Source: Nitrospirota bacterium (lineage in GTDB: Bacteria; Nitrospirota; Thermodesulfovibrionia; Thermodesulfovibrionales; UBA9159). Taken from it: 45,607 nt of DNA. The first letter of the stretch is position 1. Every line of letters begins with the position of its first letter. Under the pieces are notes generated by a model. It saw nothing but the letters and a program-made list of their open reading frames with translations, had not been told where the DNA came from and ran no database searches. The stretch covers positions 1 to 45,607 of the forward strand of contig JAMCWJ010000014.1 in the NCBI GenBank assembly GCA_023475105.1. The letters are read 5' to 3'. This document shows positions 24,225 to 34,006 of this stretch, in pieces. A program made the position numbers and the translations under genes.

Positions 24225-26252
24225 ATGGAAAAGGAGACTTGCACGTTTTCGTATTGTCAGAAACCAGAGGCTGTCGAGGTTGAGACAGACTTCCTGATCA
24301 TAGGCGGCGGTATGGCCGCGTGCGGCGCTGCCTTTGAGGCAGCCGCATGGGCAAATCCAAAGAAGATCAGGGTAACGATGGTCGATAAGGCAGCTACAGA
24401 TAGAAGCGGCGCTGTTGCGATGGGTCTTTCGGCCATTAATACATATATGGGTGGAAACAAAGTCGAGGACTATGTCAAGTACGTCAGAAACGACCTCATG
24501 GGCATCATCCGTGAGGACCTCGTATATGACCTTGGAAGGCATGTTGATAACTCTGTCCACCTCTTCGAGAAGTGGGGTCTTCCTATCTGGAAAAAAGGCG
24601 ACGATGGGTTCTCCCTCGACGGCTTTCAGGCGAAAGATGCAGGGAAAAAGATGCTGATGGACGCAGCAGATGACACAGAAAGGGAAAAGCTCGTTGTCAG
24701 GTCAGGTAAGTGGCAGATCATGATCAACGGCGAGTCCTACAAGGTCGTTGTTGCAGAGGCTGCAAAAAGAGCACTTGAGGCAAACAGGCAGGCAACCGGC
24801 ATTGCCCAGAACCATTTTGAGAGGGTATTTATAACAAGGCTCCTTCTTGATGCGAACAAGCCAAACACAATCGCCGGCGCCATCGGTTTCAGCGTCAGGG
24901 AGAACAAGGTGTACGTTTTCAGGGCGAAGGCGATACTCCTTGTCCCTGGCGGTTGCGTCAATGTCTTCAGGCCACGTTCAATCGGCGAGGGTATGGGAAG
25001 GACGTGGTTCCCTGTCTGGAACTCAGGCTCAGGATATGCAATGGGCGCACAGGTCGGCGCTGAGATGACACTTATGGAGAATAGGTTCGTCCCTGCCAGG
25101 TTTAAGGATGGATATGGACCTGTCGGCGCATGGTTCCTCTTCTTCAAGGCGAAGGCAACAGATTCAAATAGAGACGACTACTGTGCCAACAAAGAATACA
25201 TTGAAGATGCAAAGAAGAAATATGGGAAGTATGTCGATATTATGGGCACGACTATCAGGAACCATCTCATGATGGAAGCGATGATACGCGGCAAAGGCCC
25301 CATAATGATGTGGACAAATGAAGCGATGGATGTAATAGGAAAGCAGTTCAAGGAAAAGCTCGGCGAGAAGGAAGGTGCAAAGAAGCTCAAACACCTTGAG
25401 GCAGAGGCATGGGAGGACTTTCTCGACATGACTATCGGACAGGTAGGCATGTGGGCTGCCAATAACATAGAGCCCGACAAGGTCCCTTCTGAGATAATCC
25501 CCTCAGAGCCATACTTACTCGGTTCACATGCAGGCTGCGCAGGGTTCTGGGTAAGCGGCCCCGGTGATATACCGGGAACACCGAAGGAATGGTCATGGGG
25601 TTATAACAGGATGTCTACTGTGACAGGACTTTTTATGGCCGGCGACACATGCGGCGCATCAGGCCACAAGTTCTCCTCAGGCTCTCATGCAGAGGGAAGG
25701 ATAGCGGGCAAATCAGCTGTTGCCTTCATCCTTGACCATACAGACTTCAAGCCTGCATTGAAGGAAAAGATTGATGACCTTGTTGCAGAGATATACATGC
25801 CTTTTGAGATGTATGAGAAGTATAAGACATACTCCACTGCGCCTGCTGTCAACCCGAACTACGTTATGCCTGACCAGTTCCAGAAGAGGTTAATGAAGAT
25901 AGCGGATGAGTATTTCGGCGGTTGCGGGACATGGTTTAAGACAAGCAGGACCATGCTGGAAGAGGGTCTCAAGAGACTGCAGCTTCTTAAGGAAGATTCC
26001 AGCAGGCTCGCAGCGTCCAATCTTCATGAGCTCCTGAGGTGCTGGGAAAACTACCACAGAACCATTACTGCTGAGGCACATGCAAGACACATTCTCTTCA
26101 GAGAAGAGTCCAGGTATCCAGGATACTACTACAGGGCAGACAAAGACTTTATAGATGACGACAACTGGAGATGCTTCACAAACTCAAAGTATGACGCTAC
26201 AGCAGACAAATGGGAGCTCAAGAAGGTTCCTTATGTCCAGCTCTTTCAGTAA
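24225..26252 (+). CDS. aprA: Adenylylsulfate reductase, alpha subunit (FAD)
   Basis: A 675-residue flavoprotein reducing APS to sulfite and AMP. FAD-binding start DFLIIGGGMAACGAAFEAA, DRSGAVAMGLSAINTYMG, the substrate-side NHLMMEAM and active-site SHAGCAGFWVSGP, and GLFMAGDTCGASGHKFSSGS near the FAD adenine. Size and colinearity are as in known AprA. Preceded by AAGGAGGTG. Compared by eye with qmoA, its third codon positions are richer in A and T (one 60-base sample 48% versus 62% GC), so it may have a different expression level or history. Confidence 0.97.
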   Translation: MEKETCTFSYCQKPEAVEVETDFLIIGGGMAACGAAFEAAAWANPKKIRVTMVDKAATDRSGAVAMGLSAINTYMGGNKVEDYVKYVRNDLMGIIREDLVYDLGRHVDNSVHLFEKWGLPIWKKGDDGFSLDGFQAKDAGKKMLMDAADDTEREKLVVRSGKWQIMINGESYKVVVAEAAKRALEANRQATGIAQNHFERVFITRLLLDANKPNTIAGAIGFSVRENKVYVFRAKAILLVPGGCVNVFRPRSIGEGMGRTWFPVWNSGSGYAMGAQVGAEMTLMENRFVPARFKDGYGPVGAWFLFFKAKATDSNRDDYCANKEYIEDAKKKYGKYVDIMGTTIRNHLMMEAMIRGKGPIMMWTNEAMDVIGKQFKEKLGEKEGAKKLKHLEAEAWEDFLDMTIGQVGMWAANNIEPDKVPSEIIPSEPYLLGSHAGCAGFWVSGPGDIPGTPKEWSWGYNRMSTVTGLFMAGDTCGASGHKFSSGSHAEGRIAGKSAVAFILDHTDFKPALKEKIDDLVAEIYMPFEMYEKYKTYSTAPAVNPNYVMPDQFQKRLMKIADEYFGGCGTWFKTSRTMLEEGLKRLQLLKEDSSRLAASNLHELLRCWENYHRTITAEAHARHILFREESRYPGYYYRADKDFIDDDNWRCFTNSKYDATADKWELKKVPYVQLFQ

Positions 26253-26261
26253 CTAATGATA

Positions 26262-26291
26262 AATGAGGGGAGGGCAAGCCCTCCCCTCATT
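26262..26291 (+). terminator. Strong hairpin after aprA
   Basis: AATGAGGGGAGGG and CCCTCCCCTCATT form a perfect 13-bp stem around CAAG, ten bases after the aprA stop. It lacks a T-run, so it may end transcription only partly or protect the aprBA transcript from decay. It separates aprBA from qmoABC. Confidence 0.7.
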
Positions 26292-26355
26292 CCAGTAGGT
26301 CAAAAAGAGGCGTTTATCGAGGCACTGGGGAGATCACGGGAAAGACCTCGGTGTT

Positions 26356-26398
26356 GTCATTCCCGCAAGTACCGGACAAGCCGGAACGGCGGGATGAC
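26356..26398. repeat. Dispersed GTCATTCCCGC-type repeat, hairpin form
   Basis: GTCATTCCCGC at 26356-26366 pairs with GCGGGATGAC at 26389-26398, enclosing a smaller CCGG-ACAAG-CCGG hairpin. It belongs to the family at 20303 and 33979, here in the aprA-qmoA gap. No gene is seen in 26253-26488. Confidence 0.75.
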
Positions 26399-26488
26399 CA
26401 CTGGAGTTGTGACCCGTCCGGCAAGTGCATCATGCATCAGAGGGTATGAACATCTCTTTGTGACTTACTGCCTTAAGGAGGAAAGAAA

Positions 26489-27748
26489 ATGGCAGAGAAT
26501 AAGACGGTTCTCATAATAGGAGGAGGTTTCAGCGGACTCACCGCGGCAGTCGAGACCGCCGAGGCAGGAAATGACGTGGTGATTGTCGAAAAGAATCCCT
26601 ATCTCGGCGGGAGGGTTGCCCAGCTCAACAAGTACTTCTGGAAGCTCTGCCCCCCTGTCTGCGGCCTCGAGATAAATTTCAAGAGGATCAAGAACAACGC
26701 CCAGATCAGTTTCTATACACTTGCGGAAGTCCAGGACATCAAGGGTGAGGAGGGCAACTTCGACGTGACGATCAGGGTAAACCCCCGGTACGTCAATGAC
26801 AAGTGCGTCGGCTGCGACGCCTGTGCCCAGGCATGCCCCTCGTACCGGTCGAATGAGTTCAATTTCGGCATGGACAAGACAAAAGCGGCCTACCTGCCCT
26901 TCAACCAGGCATTCCCCTTCAAATATGTAATCGACGCAAGCGCCTGTTCCAAAGATTGCGGGAAGACATGTGCCGAAGCATGCAAGTACGACGCCGTGGA
27001 CCTGGACATGAAACCCGAGACCATAACCGTGAAGGTCGGCGTCGTGGTGATGGCGACGGGGTGGAGCCCCTACGACGCAACGAGGATGGACATTCTCGGG
27101 TTCGGCAAGGTGCAGAACGTGATCACGAACATGATGATGGAGCGGCTCTCCGCGGTCAACGGACCGACGGGAGGCAAGATCGTGCGTCCCTCCGACGGGA
27201 AAGAAGTGAAGAAGATCGCCTTTGTCCAGTGCGCGGGCTCCCGGGATGAAAACCATCTCCCCTACTGCTCCTACATCTGCTGCCTGGCCTCCCTCAAGCA
27301 GTCCATGTATGTGAGGGAGCAATACCCCGACTCGAAGGCGCAGGTCTTCTATATCGACCTCAGGACCCCCGGGCTCTATGAGCACCGGTTCCTGGCGAAG
27401 GCAAAGAGCGATCCCAACATCGTGCTCACAAAGGGGAAGGTGGCGGGGATTACGGAAGACCCCGCGACAAAGGACGTTATCGTCGAGGTCGAAGATGTCT
27501 TCGGCGGCGGCAAGATCAAGGCCGCCTTCGATATGGTCGTGCTCGCCACGGGAATGGTGCCGGGGACGAAGGAGACAAAGCCTGTGAAAGATATCAGCTA
27601 TACACCTGACGGGTTTGTGGACGCCTCGACCGCCAGGAAAGGCATTTATGCAGTCGGTACCCTGAAAAGCCCGGTCGATGTCGCCCGGTCCGCTCAGGAC
27701 GCGACGGGTGTTGCGATAAAGAGCATCCAGAGCTTGAGGAGGAAATAA
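26489..27748 (+). CDS. qmoA: Quinone-interacting membrane-bound oxidoreductase subunit A
   Basis: A 419-residue HdrA-like flavoprotein of the QmoABC complex, cytoplasmic side. FAD motif VLIIGGGFSGLTAAVETAEAG at the N-terminus, PVCGLE, a ferredoxin-like stretch CVGCDACAQACPS and CSKDCGKTCAEACKYDAVD, and a second nucleotide-side motif VVLATGMVPG. Preceded by AAGGAGG. Its stop overlaps the first ATG of qmoB by one base (TAATG), so translation is coupled. The complex links the quinone pool to AprBA. Confidence 0.95.
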   Translation: MAENKTVLIIGGGFSGLTAAVETAEAGNDVVIVEKNPYLGGRVAQLNKYFWKLCPPVCGLEINFKRIKNNAQISFYTLAEVQDIKGEEGNFDVTIRVNPRYVNDKCVGCDACAQACPSYRSNEFNFGMDKTKAAYLPFNQAFPFKYVIDASACSKDCGKTCAEACKYDAVDLDMKPETITVKVGVVVMATGWSPYDATRMDILGFGKVQNVITNMMMERLSAVNGPTGGKIVRPSDGKEVKKIAFVQCAGSRDENHLPYCSYICCLASLKQSMYVREQYPDSKAQVFYIDLRTPGLYEHRFLAKAKSDPNIVLTKGKVAGITEDPATKDVIVEVEDVFGGGKIKAAFDMVVLATGMVPGTKETKPVKDISYTPDGFVDASTARKGIYAVGTLKSPVDVARSAQDATGVAIKSIQSLRRK

Positions 27749-29976
27749 TGATGGAGAAGAAGTTCGGCGTATATATCTGCAAAGGCTGCGGGATAAGCGA
27801 TTCCGTTGACATAGAGAAGCTCTCGAATGTCGCCGTAAAGGACATGAAGATCGAGAACTGCAAGACCCACGACATTCTCTGCAGCCCTTCGGGAGTGCAG
27901 CTGATAAAGGACGACGTCAAGGAGGGAGTGAACGCCGTTGTAATCGCCGCATGCTCTCCCCGGGTGAAATATAATGAGTTCGATTTCCCCGGCACGATCA
28001 CGGAGAGAGTGAATATCAGGGAGTTCGTTGCGTGGAGCCAGCAGCCGAAGACCGACGAGACCCAGAGCGTGGCGAACGACTATCTCACCATGGGGATCAT
28101 CAGGATCCAAAAGAGCGACCTCCCCGAGCCGAATATTCTCGAAAACCTGAGCAGCACGATCCTCGTCATCGGCGGCGGTATTACCGGGATGACCGCGGCC
28201 CTCGAGGCTGCCAGGGCCGGTCAGAAAGTCGTACTCGTCGAAAAGGAGCCCCAACTCGGCGGGTTTGTGAACAAACTTTACAAGAAGATACCGACCGCTG
28301 CCTTCTACCGGGAGCCTCTGATCGTCGATACGGACATAGAGACGCTGGTCAAGGAGGTCGAAAACCATCCCGACATCAAGGTCTACAAGTCTTCGAAGAC
28401 TGTAAAGACCGAGGGACAGCCGGGATTATATGATGTGACCATAGCATCGAACGGCAACTCCGAGACGGTGAAGATCGGCGCCATCGTATTGGCGACGGGG
28501 TGGAAGCCGTACGATGCCACGAAACTCGAGTACCTCGGCTACGGAAAGTCCAAAGACGTGGTGACCAATATCGAATTCGAGGAGATCGCGAAGAAAGGGA
28601 AGATCCTGAGGCCCTCCGACGGCAGGGAGGCGAAGAAGGTCGCCTTTATCCAGTGCGCGGGACAGAGGAACCCGGACCACCTCCCCTACTGTTCCTCGAT
28701 GTGCTGCGCAACATCACTGAAACAGGCGAAGTATGTGAGGCAGAATCCAGACGCGCTCGCGATGATCTTCTATATCGATATAAGAACGCCGGGGAGACTC
28801 GAATCCTATTACATGGAGGCACAGAACGACCCGGGCGTCATGCTCACGAAGGCCGACGTGACGGGAGTGAGCGAGGCGGGAAACGGGAACCTCATCGTCG
28901 AGATGAAGAATTCGCTCCTCGGAGAAGACGTGAAGGTCGAGGCCGATCTCGTCGTTCTCGCAACGGGCATGGTCCCTACGACGAGAGAGCCCCAGGAATA
29001 TCTCGACAACCTTGCCCTGGAAGCAGCAAAGGGTGACGACGCGAAGAAGGCGTATCTGGAAGGGACGCCGAAACCGGAATTCATCCTGAACCTCGCCTAC
29101 AGGCAGGGTCCCGAACTCCCCTCGCTGGAAGGGGCATTCGGATTCGCCGATTCGAACTTCATCTGCTTCCAGTACGAAACGAGAAGGACCGGTGTCTACG
29201 CAGCGGGCTGTGTAAGGCAACCGATGAATATGGCGGAGGCGCAGGAAGACGCAGCGGGCGCCGCGTTCAAGGCGATCCAGTGTGTCGACCATGTTTCGAG
29301 GGGCGTGGCGGTTCATCCGAGGGCGTGGGACATCACGTTCCCCGACCCGATGCTGATCAGGTGCACGGCCTGCAAAAGGTGCACCGAGGAGTGCCCCTTC
29401 GGCGCGATAGAAGAAGACGAAAAGGGAATACCCTTTTACAAGGTGAACAGGTGCAGAAGGTGTGGGACCTGTATGGGCGCATGTCCTGAAAGGATCGTGG
29501 CCTTCAAGGACTATAGCGTCGATATCATCGGCTCGATGATCAAGTCCGTGGAGTCGGAGGAGGACGAGTTCAGGATTATATGCCTGGTCTGCGAAAACGA
29601 CGCCTATCCCGCCCTGGACACGGCAGGAATCAACCGCAAGCAAATCGATCCCGCGGTCAGGTTCGTCCCCCTCAGATGTCTCGGCGGCATGAACCTCGTA
29701 TGGGTTGCGGATGCGCTCTCCAAAGGCATCGACGGAGTGCTCCTCCTGGGATGCAAGTACGGAGAGAATTACCAGTGCCACTTTGTGAAGGGCAGCGAGC
29801 TTGCAAACTACCGGTTCAGCAAAGTGGGAGAGACCCTGAACAGGCTTCAGCTCGAGGCCGAAAGGGTCCAGATGATGCAGGTTTCGATCGCCGAGTACGA
29901 TAAGCTTCCCGAGATGATCAACGAGTTTGTCGAAAAGGTGAAGGAGATAGGACCCAACCCGTTCAAGGGATTCTAA
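27748..29976 (+). CDS. qmoB: Quinone-interacting membrane-bound oxidoreductase subunit B
   Basis: A 742-residue protein with an HdrA-like N-terminus (FGVYICKGCGISDSVDIEKL), an FAD domain (LVIGGGITGMTAALEAARAG around residue 135), two [4Fe-4S] motifs near residues 537-575 (CTACKRCTEECPFGA, CRRCGTCMGACPERI) and a C-terminal MvhD-like domain (ICLVCENDAYPALD, VPLRCLGGMN, LLGCKYGENYQCHF). This three-part layout is diagnostic of QmoB. Two adjacent ATG codons (27748, 27751) are possible starts. It probably receives or splits electrons between the quinone side and AprBA. Confidence 0.95.
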   Translation: MMEKKFGVYICKGCGISDSVDIEKLSNVAVKDMKIENCKTHDILCSPSGVQLIKDDVKEGVNAVVIAACSPRVKYNEFDFPGTITERVNIREFVAWSQQPKTDETQSVANDYLTMGIIRIQKSDLPEPNILENLSSTILVIGGGITGMTAALEAARAGQKVVLVEKEPQLGGFVNKLYKKIPTAAFYREPLIVDTDIETLVKEVENHPDIKVYKSSKTVKTEGQPGLYDVTIASNGNSETVKIGAIVLATGWKPYDATKLEYLGYGKSKDVVTNIEFEEIAKKGKILRPSDGREAKKVAFIQCAGQRNPDHLPYCSSMCCATSLKQAKYVRQNPDALAMIFYIDIRTPGRLESYYMEAQNDPGVMLTKADVTGVSEAGNGNLIVEMKNSLLGEDVKVEADLVVLATGMVPTTREPQEYLDNLALEAAKGDDAKKAYLEGTPKPEFILNLAYRQGPELPSLEGAFGFADSNFICFQYETRRTGVYAAGCVRQPMNMAEAQEDAAGAAFKAIQCVDHVSRGVAVHPRAWDITFPDPMLIRCTACKRCTEECPFGAIEEDEKGIPFYKVNRCRRCGTCMGACPERIVAFKDYSVDIIGSMIKSVESEEDEFRIICLVCENDAYPALDTAGINRKQIDPAVRFVPLRCLGGMNLVWVADALSKGIDGVLLLGCKYGENYQCHFVKGSELANYRFSKVGETLNRLQLEAERVQMMQVSIAEYDKLPEMINEFVEKVKEIGPNPFKGF

Positions 29977-29992
29977 TATAAGTTCATGGCTC

Positions 29993-30036
29993 ATAGTTCA
30001 TAGCTCATGCGCCCTCGGCCATAAGCTATGAACTAT
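29993..30036. repeat. Inverted repeat in the qmoB-qmoC gap
   Basis: ATAGTTCATAGCT (29993-30005) and AGCTATGAACTAT (30024-30036) are exact reverse complements with an 18-base loop. The surrounding CATGGCTCATAG words resemble those at 20264-20355, so this is a second copy of that element, placed inside an operon. Confidence 0.8.
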
Positions 30037-30059
30037 CGGCTGAGATGGAGGTACGATAG

Positions 30060-31184
30060 ATGGCAGATCAGGCAATAAGCCCGGACCTGAAGTTCGTCAA
30101 CGAAGTGATCAAAGGGGGAGGCGAGACTTTAAAGAAGTGTTACCAGTGCGCCACGTGTTCGGTGGTCTGCAATGTGACTCCGGACAACAAGCCGTTTCCC
30201 AGGAAAGAGATGATGTATGCACAGTGGGGGTTGAAGGACCGGCTGATCAGCAACCCCGACATATGGCTCTGCCACCAGTGCAGTGACTGTACCGCCTATT
30301 GTCCGAGGGGAGCGAAGCCGGGCGAGGTGCTCGGCGCGATTCGGAAGCTGACCATAAAGGAATTCTCCGCTCCCTCGTTTCTCGCCGGCATGGTGGGAGA
30401 CCCGAAGTTTCTCATAATCCTTTTTGCGATACCGGTGCTCATTATACTGGCGGTTCTCGCGCACAACGGAACGCTTTCGGAGGTGCCGAGGGGCGAGAAC
30501 GGAGGGATTGTCTATTCCAAGTTCTTCCCCATCCATTACTACGAGTTCGGCGTTGACTTCGTATTCCCCCTGGCCTTCGCCTTTGCCGCGCTCTCCTTTG
30601 CGTTTGGGATCAAGAAGTACTGGACCGCCATGAGTAGAGGGGTGCGGCTCAAAGGGAACGTCGTCGGGAGTTTCAAGGAAGTGCTTTCCGACATCCTTTC
30701 CCACAGCAGGTTCAAGAAGTGCAATGTCACTAAGGCGCGGTCGACCTCACATCTCCTGGTGTTCTACGCGTTCATCGGCCTGGCCATCACGACTTCGTGG
30801 GCGGTCTTCTACCTGTACGTCATCGGAAGACCTTCCCCCTATCCCCTCTACGACCCCCTGAAACTGGTCGGAAACATCAGCGCCCTTGCCTTGCTCGTGG
30901 GTATCATGCTCGTCATCACGAACCGGCTCAAGAATCAGGAAAAGGCCGGCGCGGGGAGCTATTACGACTGGCTCTTCATCTTCGTGATCTTCAGCATCAT
31001 GGCGACGGGCATACTCTCGGAGCTCTTCAGGCTTGCCGACATCGGCGCTCTTGCGTATCCGACGTATTTCATCCATCTCGTATTCATCTTTTTCCTTTTT
31101 GCCTATGCGCCGTTTTCGAAGATGGCCCACATGGTGTACAGAGCGACTGCGATGGTCTTCGCGAAGGAAGCGGGAAGGGAGTAG
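30060..31184 (+). CDS. qmoC: Quinone-interacting membrane-bound oxidoreductase subunit C
   Basis: A 374-residue membrane subunit. The N-terminal HdrC-like part binds two [4Fe-4S] clusters (CYQCATCSVVC and CHQCSDCTAYCP). The remainder is a cytochrome-b-like domain with about six transmembrane segments (FLIILFAIPVLIILAVLAHN, DFVFPLAFAFAALSFAFG, LLVFYAFIGLAITTSWAVFY and others) and histidines such as those in TSHLLVFY and KMAHMVY as haem ligand candidates. It takes electrons from menaquinol. Start has GGAGG. The CBS-domain gene starts six bases after its stop. Confidence 0.95.
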   Translation: MADQAISPDLKFVNEVIKGGGETLKKCYQCATCSVVCNVTPDNKPFPRKEMMYAQWGLKDRLISNPDIWLCHQCSDCTAYCPRGAKPGEVLGAIRKLTIKEFSAPSFLAGMVGDPKFLIILFAIPVLIILAVLAHNGTLSEVPRGENGGIVYSKFFPIHYYEFGVDFVFPLAFAFAALSFAFGIKKYWTAMSRGVRLKGNVVGSFKEVLSDILSHSRFKKCNVTKARSTSHLLVFYAFIGLAITTSWAVFYLYVIGRPSPYPLYDPLKLVGNISALALLVGIMLVITNRLKNQEKAGAGSYYDWLFIFVIFSIMATGILSELFRLADIGALAYPTYFIHLVFIFFLFAYAPFSKMAHMVYRATAMVFAKEAGRE

Positions 31185-31189
31185 CGTCG

Positions 31190-31621
31190 GTGGCGCTCAA
31201 GGTAAAGGACATATTGAAAGATAAAGGACTTGAAGTGATTGCGGTTGACAGTGGCGCCACGGTGGATACGGCAATCGGTAAGATGATCGAAAGAAATATC
31301 GGCGCGATCCTTGTGATGGAAGACAGCAGTTGCGTCGGCTTGTTCACCGAGAGGGATGTCCTCAAATGCTGGGCCGGGCACAGCTCCGTTGACAAGGTCG
31401 CGATCAGAGGCGTGATGAGCAGGGACCTCCTGGTGTTGGAGCCTGAAGACGACTTGGATTACGCAATGACCATAATGACGAATAAGAAGATACGCCATCT
31501 TCCCGTGGTTGACAGGGGGAGGCTCGTAGGGCTGGTTTCGATGCGTGACGTCGTGAAATACCACGTAGGGACCCTCGAGGCAGAGGTTCGTTATCTGAAG
31601 GATTATATCCGCGGCTCCTAG
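31190..31621 (+). CDS. CBS-domain pair protein
   Basis: A 143-residue protein made of two CBS domains: LKVKDILKDKGLEVIAVDSG...VGLFTERDVLKCWAG and IRGVMSRDLLVLEPEDDLDY...IRHLPVVDRGRLVGLVSMRD. Such pairs bind adenine nucleotides (AMP, ADP, ATP). The frame is open far upstream inside qmoC, so the start is taken as GTG at 31190, five bases after the qmoC stop. Position between qmoC and hppA suggests that it senses adenylate levels for this pathway, which produces AMP; this is an inference. No enzymatic domain is attached. Confidence 0.88.
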   Translation: MALKVKDILKDKGLEVIAVDSGATVDTAIGKMIERNIGAILVMEDSSCVGLFTERDVLKCWAGHSSVDKVAIRGVMSRDLLVLEPEDDLDYAMTIMTNKKIRHLPVVDRGRLVGLVSMRDVVKYHVGTLEAEVRYLKDYIRGS

Positions 31622-31779
31622 AGCCGTTTCCTTGAGGCTGAACGCTAAAGGAGGTGAAGATTTCGAGAATGATGGGGGGAGGCCGCCTTTCCGGAAGCCA
31701 TCAGAGAGCAGCTTATTGCTTTATACATTTTTCTTATGCTACTCTTGCGGGTAAAAATCTAGCAAAAGGAGGAAGATAA

Positions 31780-33855
31780 ATGAGTAGTACAATACTTTTT
31801 GCCTTAGGTTGCGGACTGCTGGGCGTGATCTACGCCGTGATAACTGCAATGTGGGTATCGAAGCAGGACGCAGGGAGCGCCAAGATGCAGGAGATATCCA
31901 ATGCGGTGAAAGAGGGGGCATATGCTTTCTTAGCCCGCGAGTATAAAACTGTCGCAATGGTGGCTGTTATCCTGGTCGTTTTAATCGTAGCATTTGGACT
32001 CGGAATTTGGACGGGTATCGGGTTTGTCATAGGAACAGTTGGTTCAGCGCTTGCCGGTTTTGTCGGTATGTGGGTCACTGTCAGGGCAAACGTACGTACC
32101 ACACAGGCCGCGCACAGAGGACTTCAGGCCGCACTCGGCCTTGCCTTCAAGGGCGGCTCGGTCACAGGTGTCATGGTCGTTGGTCTTGGAATTATAGGTC
32201 TCGCGGGTTTTTATACGATTGCAAAGCAGGCGAATCCTGAAATGGCGTTCCACGCATTGGTAGGGCTCGGATTCGGATGCTCACTCATGAGTGTGTTTGC
32301 GCGTATTGCGGGCGGTATCTATACAAAGGCTGCCGACGTGGGAGCCGACCTTGTCGGAAAAGTCGAGGCGGGAATTCCTGAAGACGATCCCAGAAACCCC
32401 GCCGTGATAGCGGACAACGTCGGTGACAACGTAGGCGACTGCGCAGGCATGGCGGCCGACCTGTATGAGACGTACACGGTGACGCTCGTCGCAGCGATGC
32501 TCCTTGCCAAGACGGTTTTCGGCGCTGACAGCACATGGGTCGAATTCCCGATGCTCCTCGGCGGAATATCGATCGTCGCCTCCATCATCGGGACGTTTGC
32601 CGTAAGGCTTGGCAAAAGCCAATATATCATGGGCGCCCTCTACAAAGGGCTTGCCGTTGCAGGTGTTCTTGCGGCAATAACATTTTACATTGTGACAGGC
32701 GAGTTTCTGAAGGGTGCATCGGCGGCGTCTTCACTGGGTGCACACCCGTCATTTACACAGCTGAACGTTTTCCTCATGGCGCTTATCGGTCTCGCATTGA
32801 CAGGCCTGATCGTTGCGATAACGGAATACTTCACCGCTAAAGAGTACAGCCCCGTGAAGCACATTGCAAAGGCCAGCCTGACCGGCCACGGCACAAACGT
32901 GATCGCGGGCCTTGCAGTCAGCATGAAGTCGACCAGCGCGCCTGTTATCGTCATTGTTGCCTCAATCCTCGGCGCATTTGCCTTAGGCGGCGGATTTGCC
33001 GGTGATGCAGCCGGCGGTCTTTTTGCTATCGCCCTGTCGGCGGTCTCGATGCTTTCCATGACGGGCATCGTTGTTGCGATCGACTCGTACGGCCCGATAA
33101 CAGACAACGCAGGCGGTATCGCAGAAATGTCAGGACTGCCTGAAGAGATCCGTAATATCACGGACCCATTGGATGCAGTCGGAAACACAACAAAGGCCGT
33201 TACCAAGGGGTATGCTATCGGTTCAGCAGCTCTTGCTGCTCTGGTCCTTTTCGCAGAGTATTCAAGGTCATTCAGCACACAGCTTTATTTTGACCTTTCA
33301 AACCCGATGGTTCTGGCCGGCCTCTTCATCGGCGGTCTGCTCCCTTATTATTTCGGCTCACTCCTTATGGAGGCTGTTGGAAAGGCAGCAGGCAGTATTG
33401 TTGAAGAAGTGAGAAGGCAGTTCCGTGAGATCCCCGGCATTATGGAATACAAGGCAAAGCCGGAATACGGCAAGTGCGTTGACATTGTCACAAAAGGCGC
33501 TATCAAGCAGATGATGGTCCCCGCGCTTATCCCGGTAGTGGTTCCTATCGCGGTAGGTCTTCTCCTCGGCAGGGAAGCTCTCGGTGGAGTTCTTATCGGA
33601 AGTATCCTGACCGGACTCTTCCAGGCGATCGCCATGACCAGCGGCGGCGGCGCGTGGGACAACGCCAAGAAATCCTTTGAAGACGGCGTTACCGACGACA
33701 AAGGCGTCCTGCACAAGAAAGGGAGCGATGGACACAAGGCCTCCGTCACAGGCGATACGGTCGGCGACCCTTACAAAGACACTGCGGGACCCGCGATCAA
33801 CCCGATGATCAAGGTCATCAATATCGTCGCGCTTCTCATCGTACCTTTGTTATAA
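31780..33855 (+). CDS. hppA: Membrane-bound proton-pumping pyrophosphatase
   Basis: A 691-residue integral membrane enzyme hydrolysing PPi and pumping H+, with the many transmembrane segments usual for the family. The PPi site motif [20 protein letters not shown] and [19 protein letters not shown] are intact. The sequence [16 protein letters not shown] has K rather than A after GNTT, which is the mark of the K+-independent H+-pumping subfamily. Start supported by AAAGGAGG. Downstream of sat-aprBA-qmo it would remove the PPi made by Sat and conserve part of its energy. A clear terminator follows. Confidence 0.96.
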   Translation: MSSTILFALGCGLLGVIYAVITAMWVSKQDAGSAKMQEISNAVKEGAYAFLAREYKTVAMVAVILVVLIVAFGLGIWTGIGFVIGTVGSALAGFVGMWVTVRANVRTTQAAHRGLQAALGLAFKGGSVTGVMVVGLGIIGLAGFYTIAKQANPEMAFHALVGLGFGCSLMSVFARIAGGIYTKAADVGADLVGKVEAGIPEDDPRNPAVIADNVGDNVGDCAGMAADLYETYTVTLVAAMLLAKTVFGADSTWVEFPMLLGGISIVASIIGTFAVRLGKSQYIMGALYKGLAVAGVLAAITFYIVTGEFLKGASAASSLGAHPSFTQLNVFLMALIGLALTGLIVAITEYFTAKEYSPVKHIAKASLTGHGTNVIAGLAVSMKSTSAPVIVIVASILGAFALGGGFAGDAAGGLFAIALSAVSMLSMTGIVVAIDSYGPITDNAGGIAEMSGLPEEIRNITDPLDAVGNTTKAVTKGYAIGSAALAALVLFAEYSRSFSTQLYFDLSNPMVLAGLFIGGLLPYYFGSLLMEAVGKAAGSIVEEVRRQFREIPGIMEYKAKPEYGKCVDIVTKGAIKQMMVPALIPVVVPIAVGLLLGREALGGVLIGSILTGLFQAIAMTSGGGAWDNAKKSFEDGVTDDKGVLHKKGSDGHKASVTGDTVGDPYKDTAGPAINPMIKVINIVALLIVPLL

Positions 33856-33870
33856 GAATCCCCGGATGCG

Positions 33871-33899
33871 AAGGGCCGGCCTCACAAAGGCCGGCCCTT
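33871..33899 (+). terminator. Terminator after hppA
   Basis: AAGGGCCGGCCT and AGGCCGGCCCTT form a perfect 12-bp stem with a five-base loop, ending in a few T residues, 15 bases after the hppA stop. It closes the sulfate-reduction locus. Confidence 0.85.
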
Positions 33900-33978
33900 T
33901 TCCCCCCACTGAAAGGACATCGGGGATTCGGCCGTTCGTATTGGAATTTGTCTCAAAATCGGTTTCCCTGAAAAAGCC

Positions 33979-34006
33979 GTCGTGCCCGCAAAAGCGGGCA
34001 TCCAGG
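33979..34006. repeat. Dispersed GTC-TGCCCGC repeat
   Basis: GTCGTGCCCGC-AAAA-GCGGGCATCCAGG, the same family as 20303-20330 with coordinated changes that keep the stem. The gap 33907-34219 otherwise contains no gene; a TATAAT at 34186-34191 may serve the next gene. Confidence 0.75.

Noticed and set aside
26465..29994. Long minus-strand ORFs across qmoA and qmoB
   Set aside because: They mirror FAD and ferredoxin motifs on the + strand and have no domain of their own.
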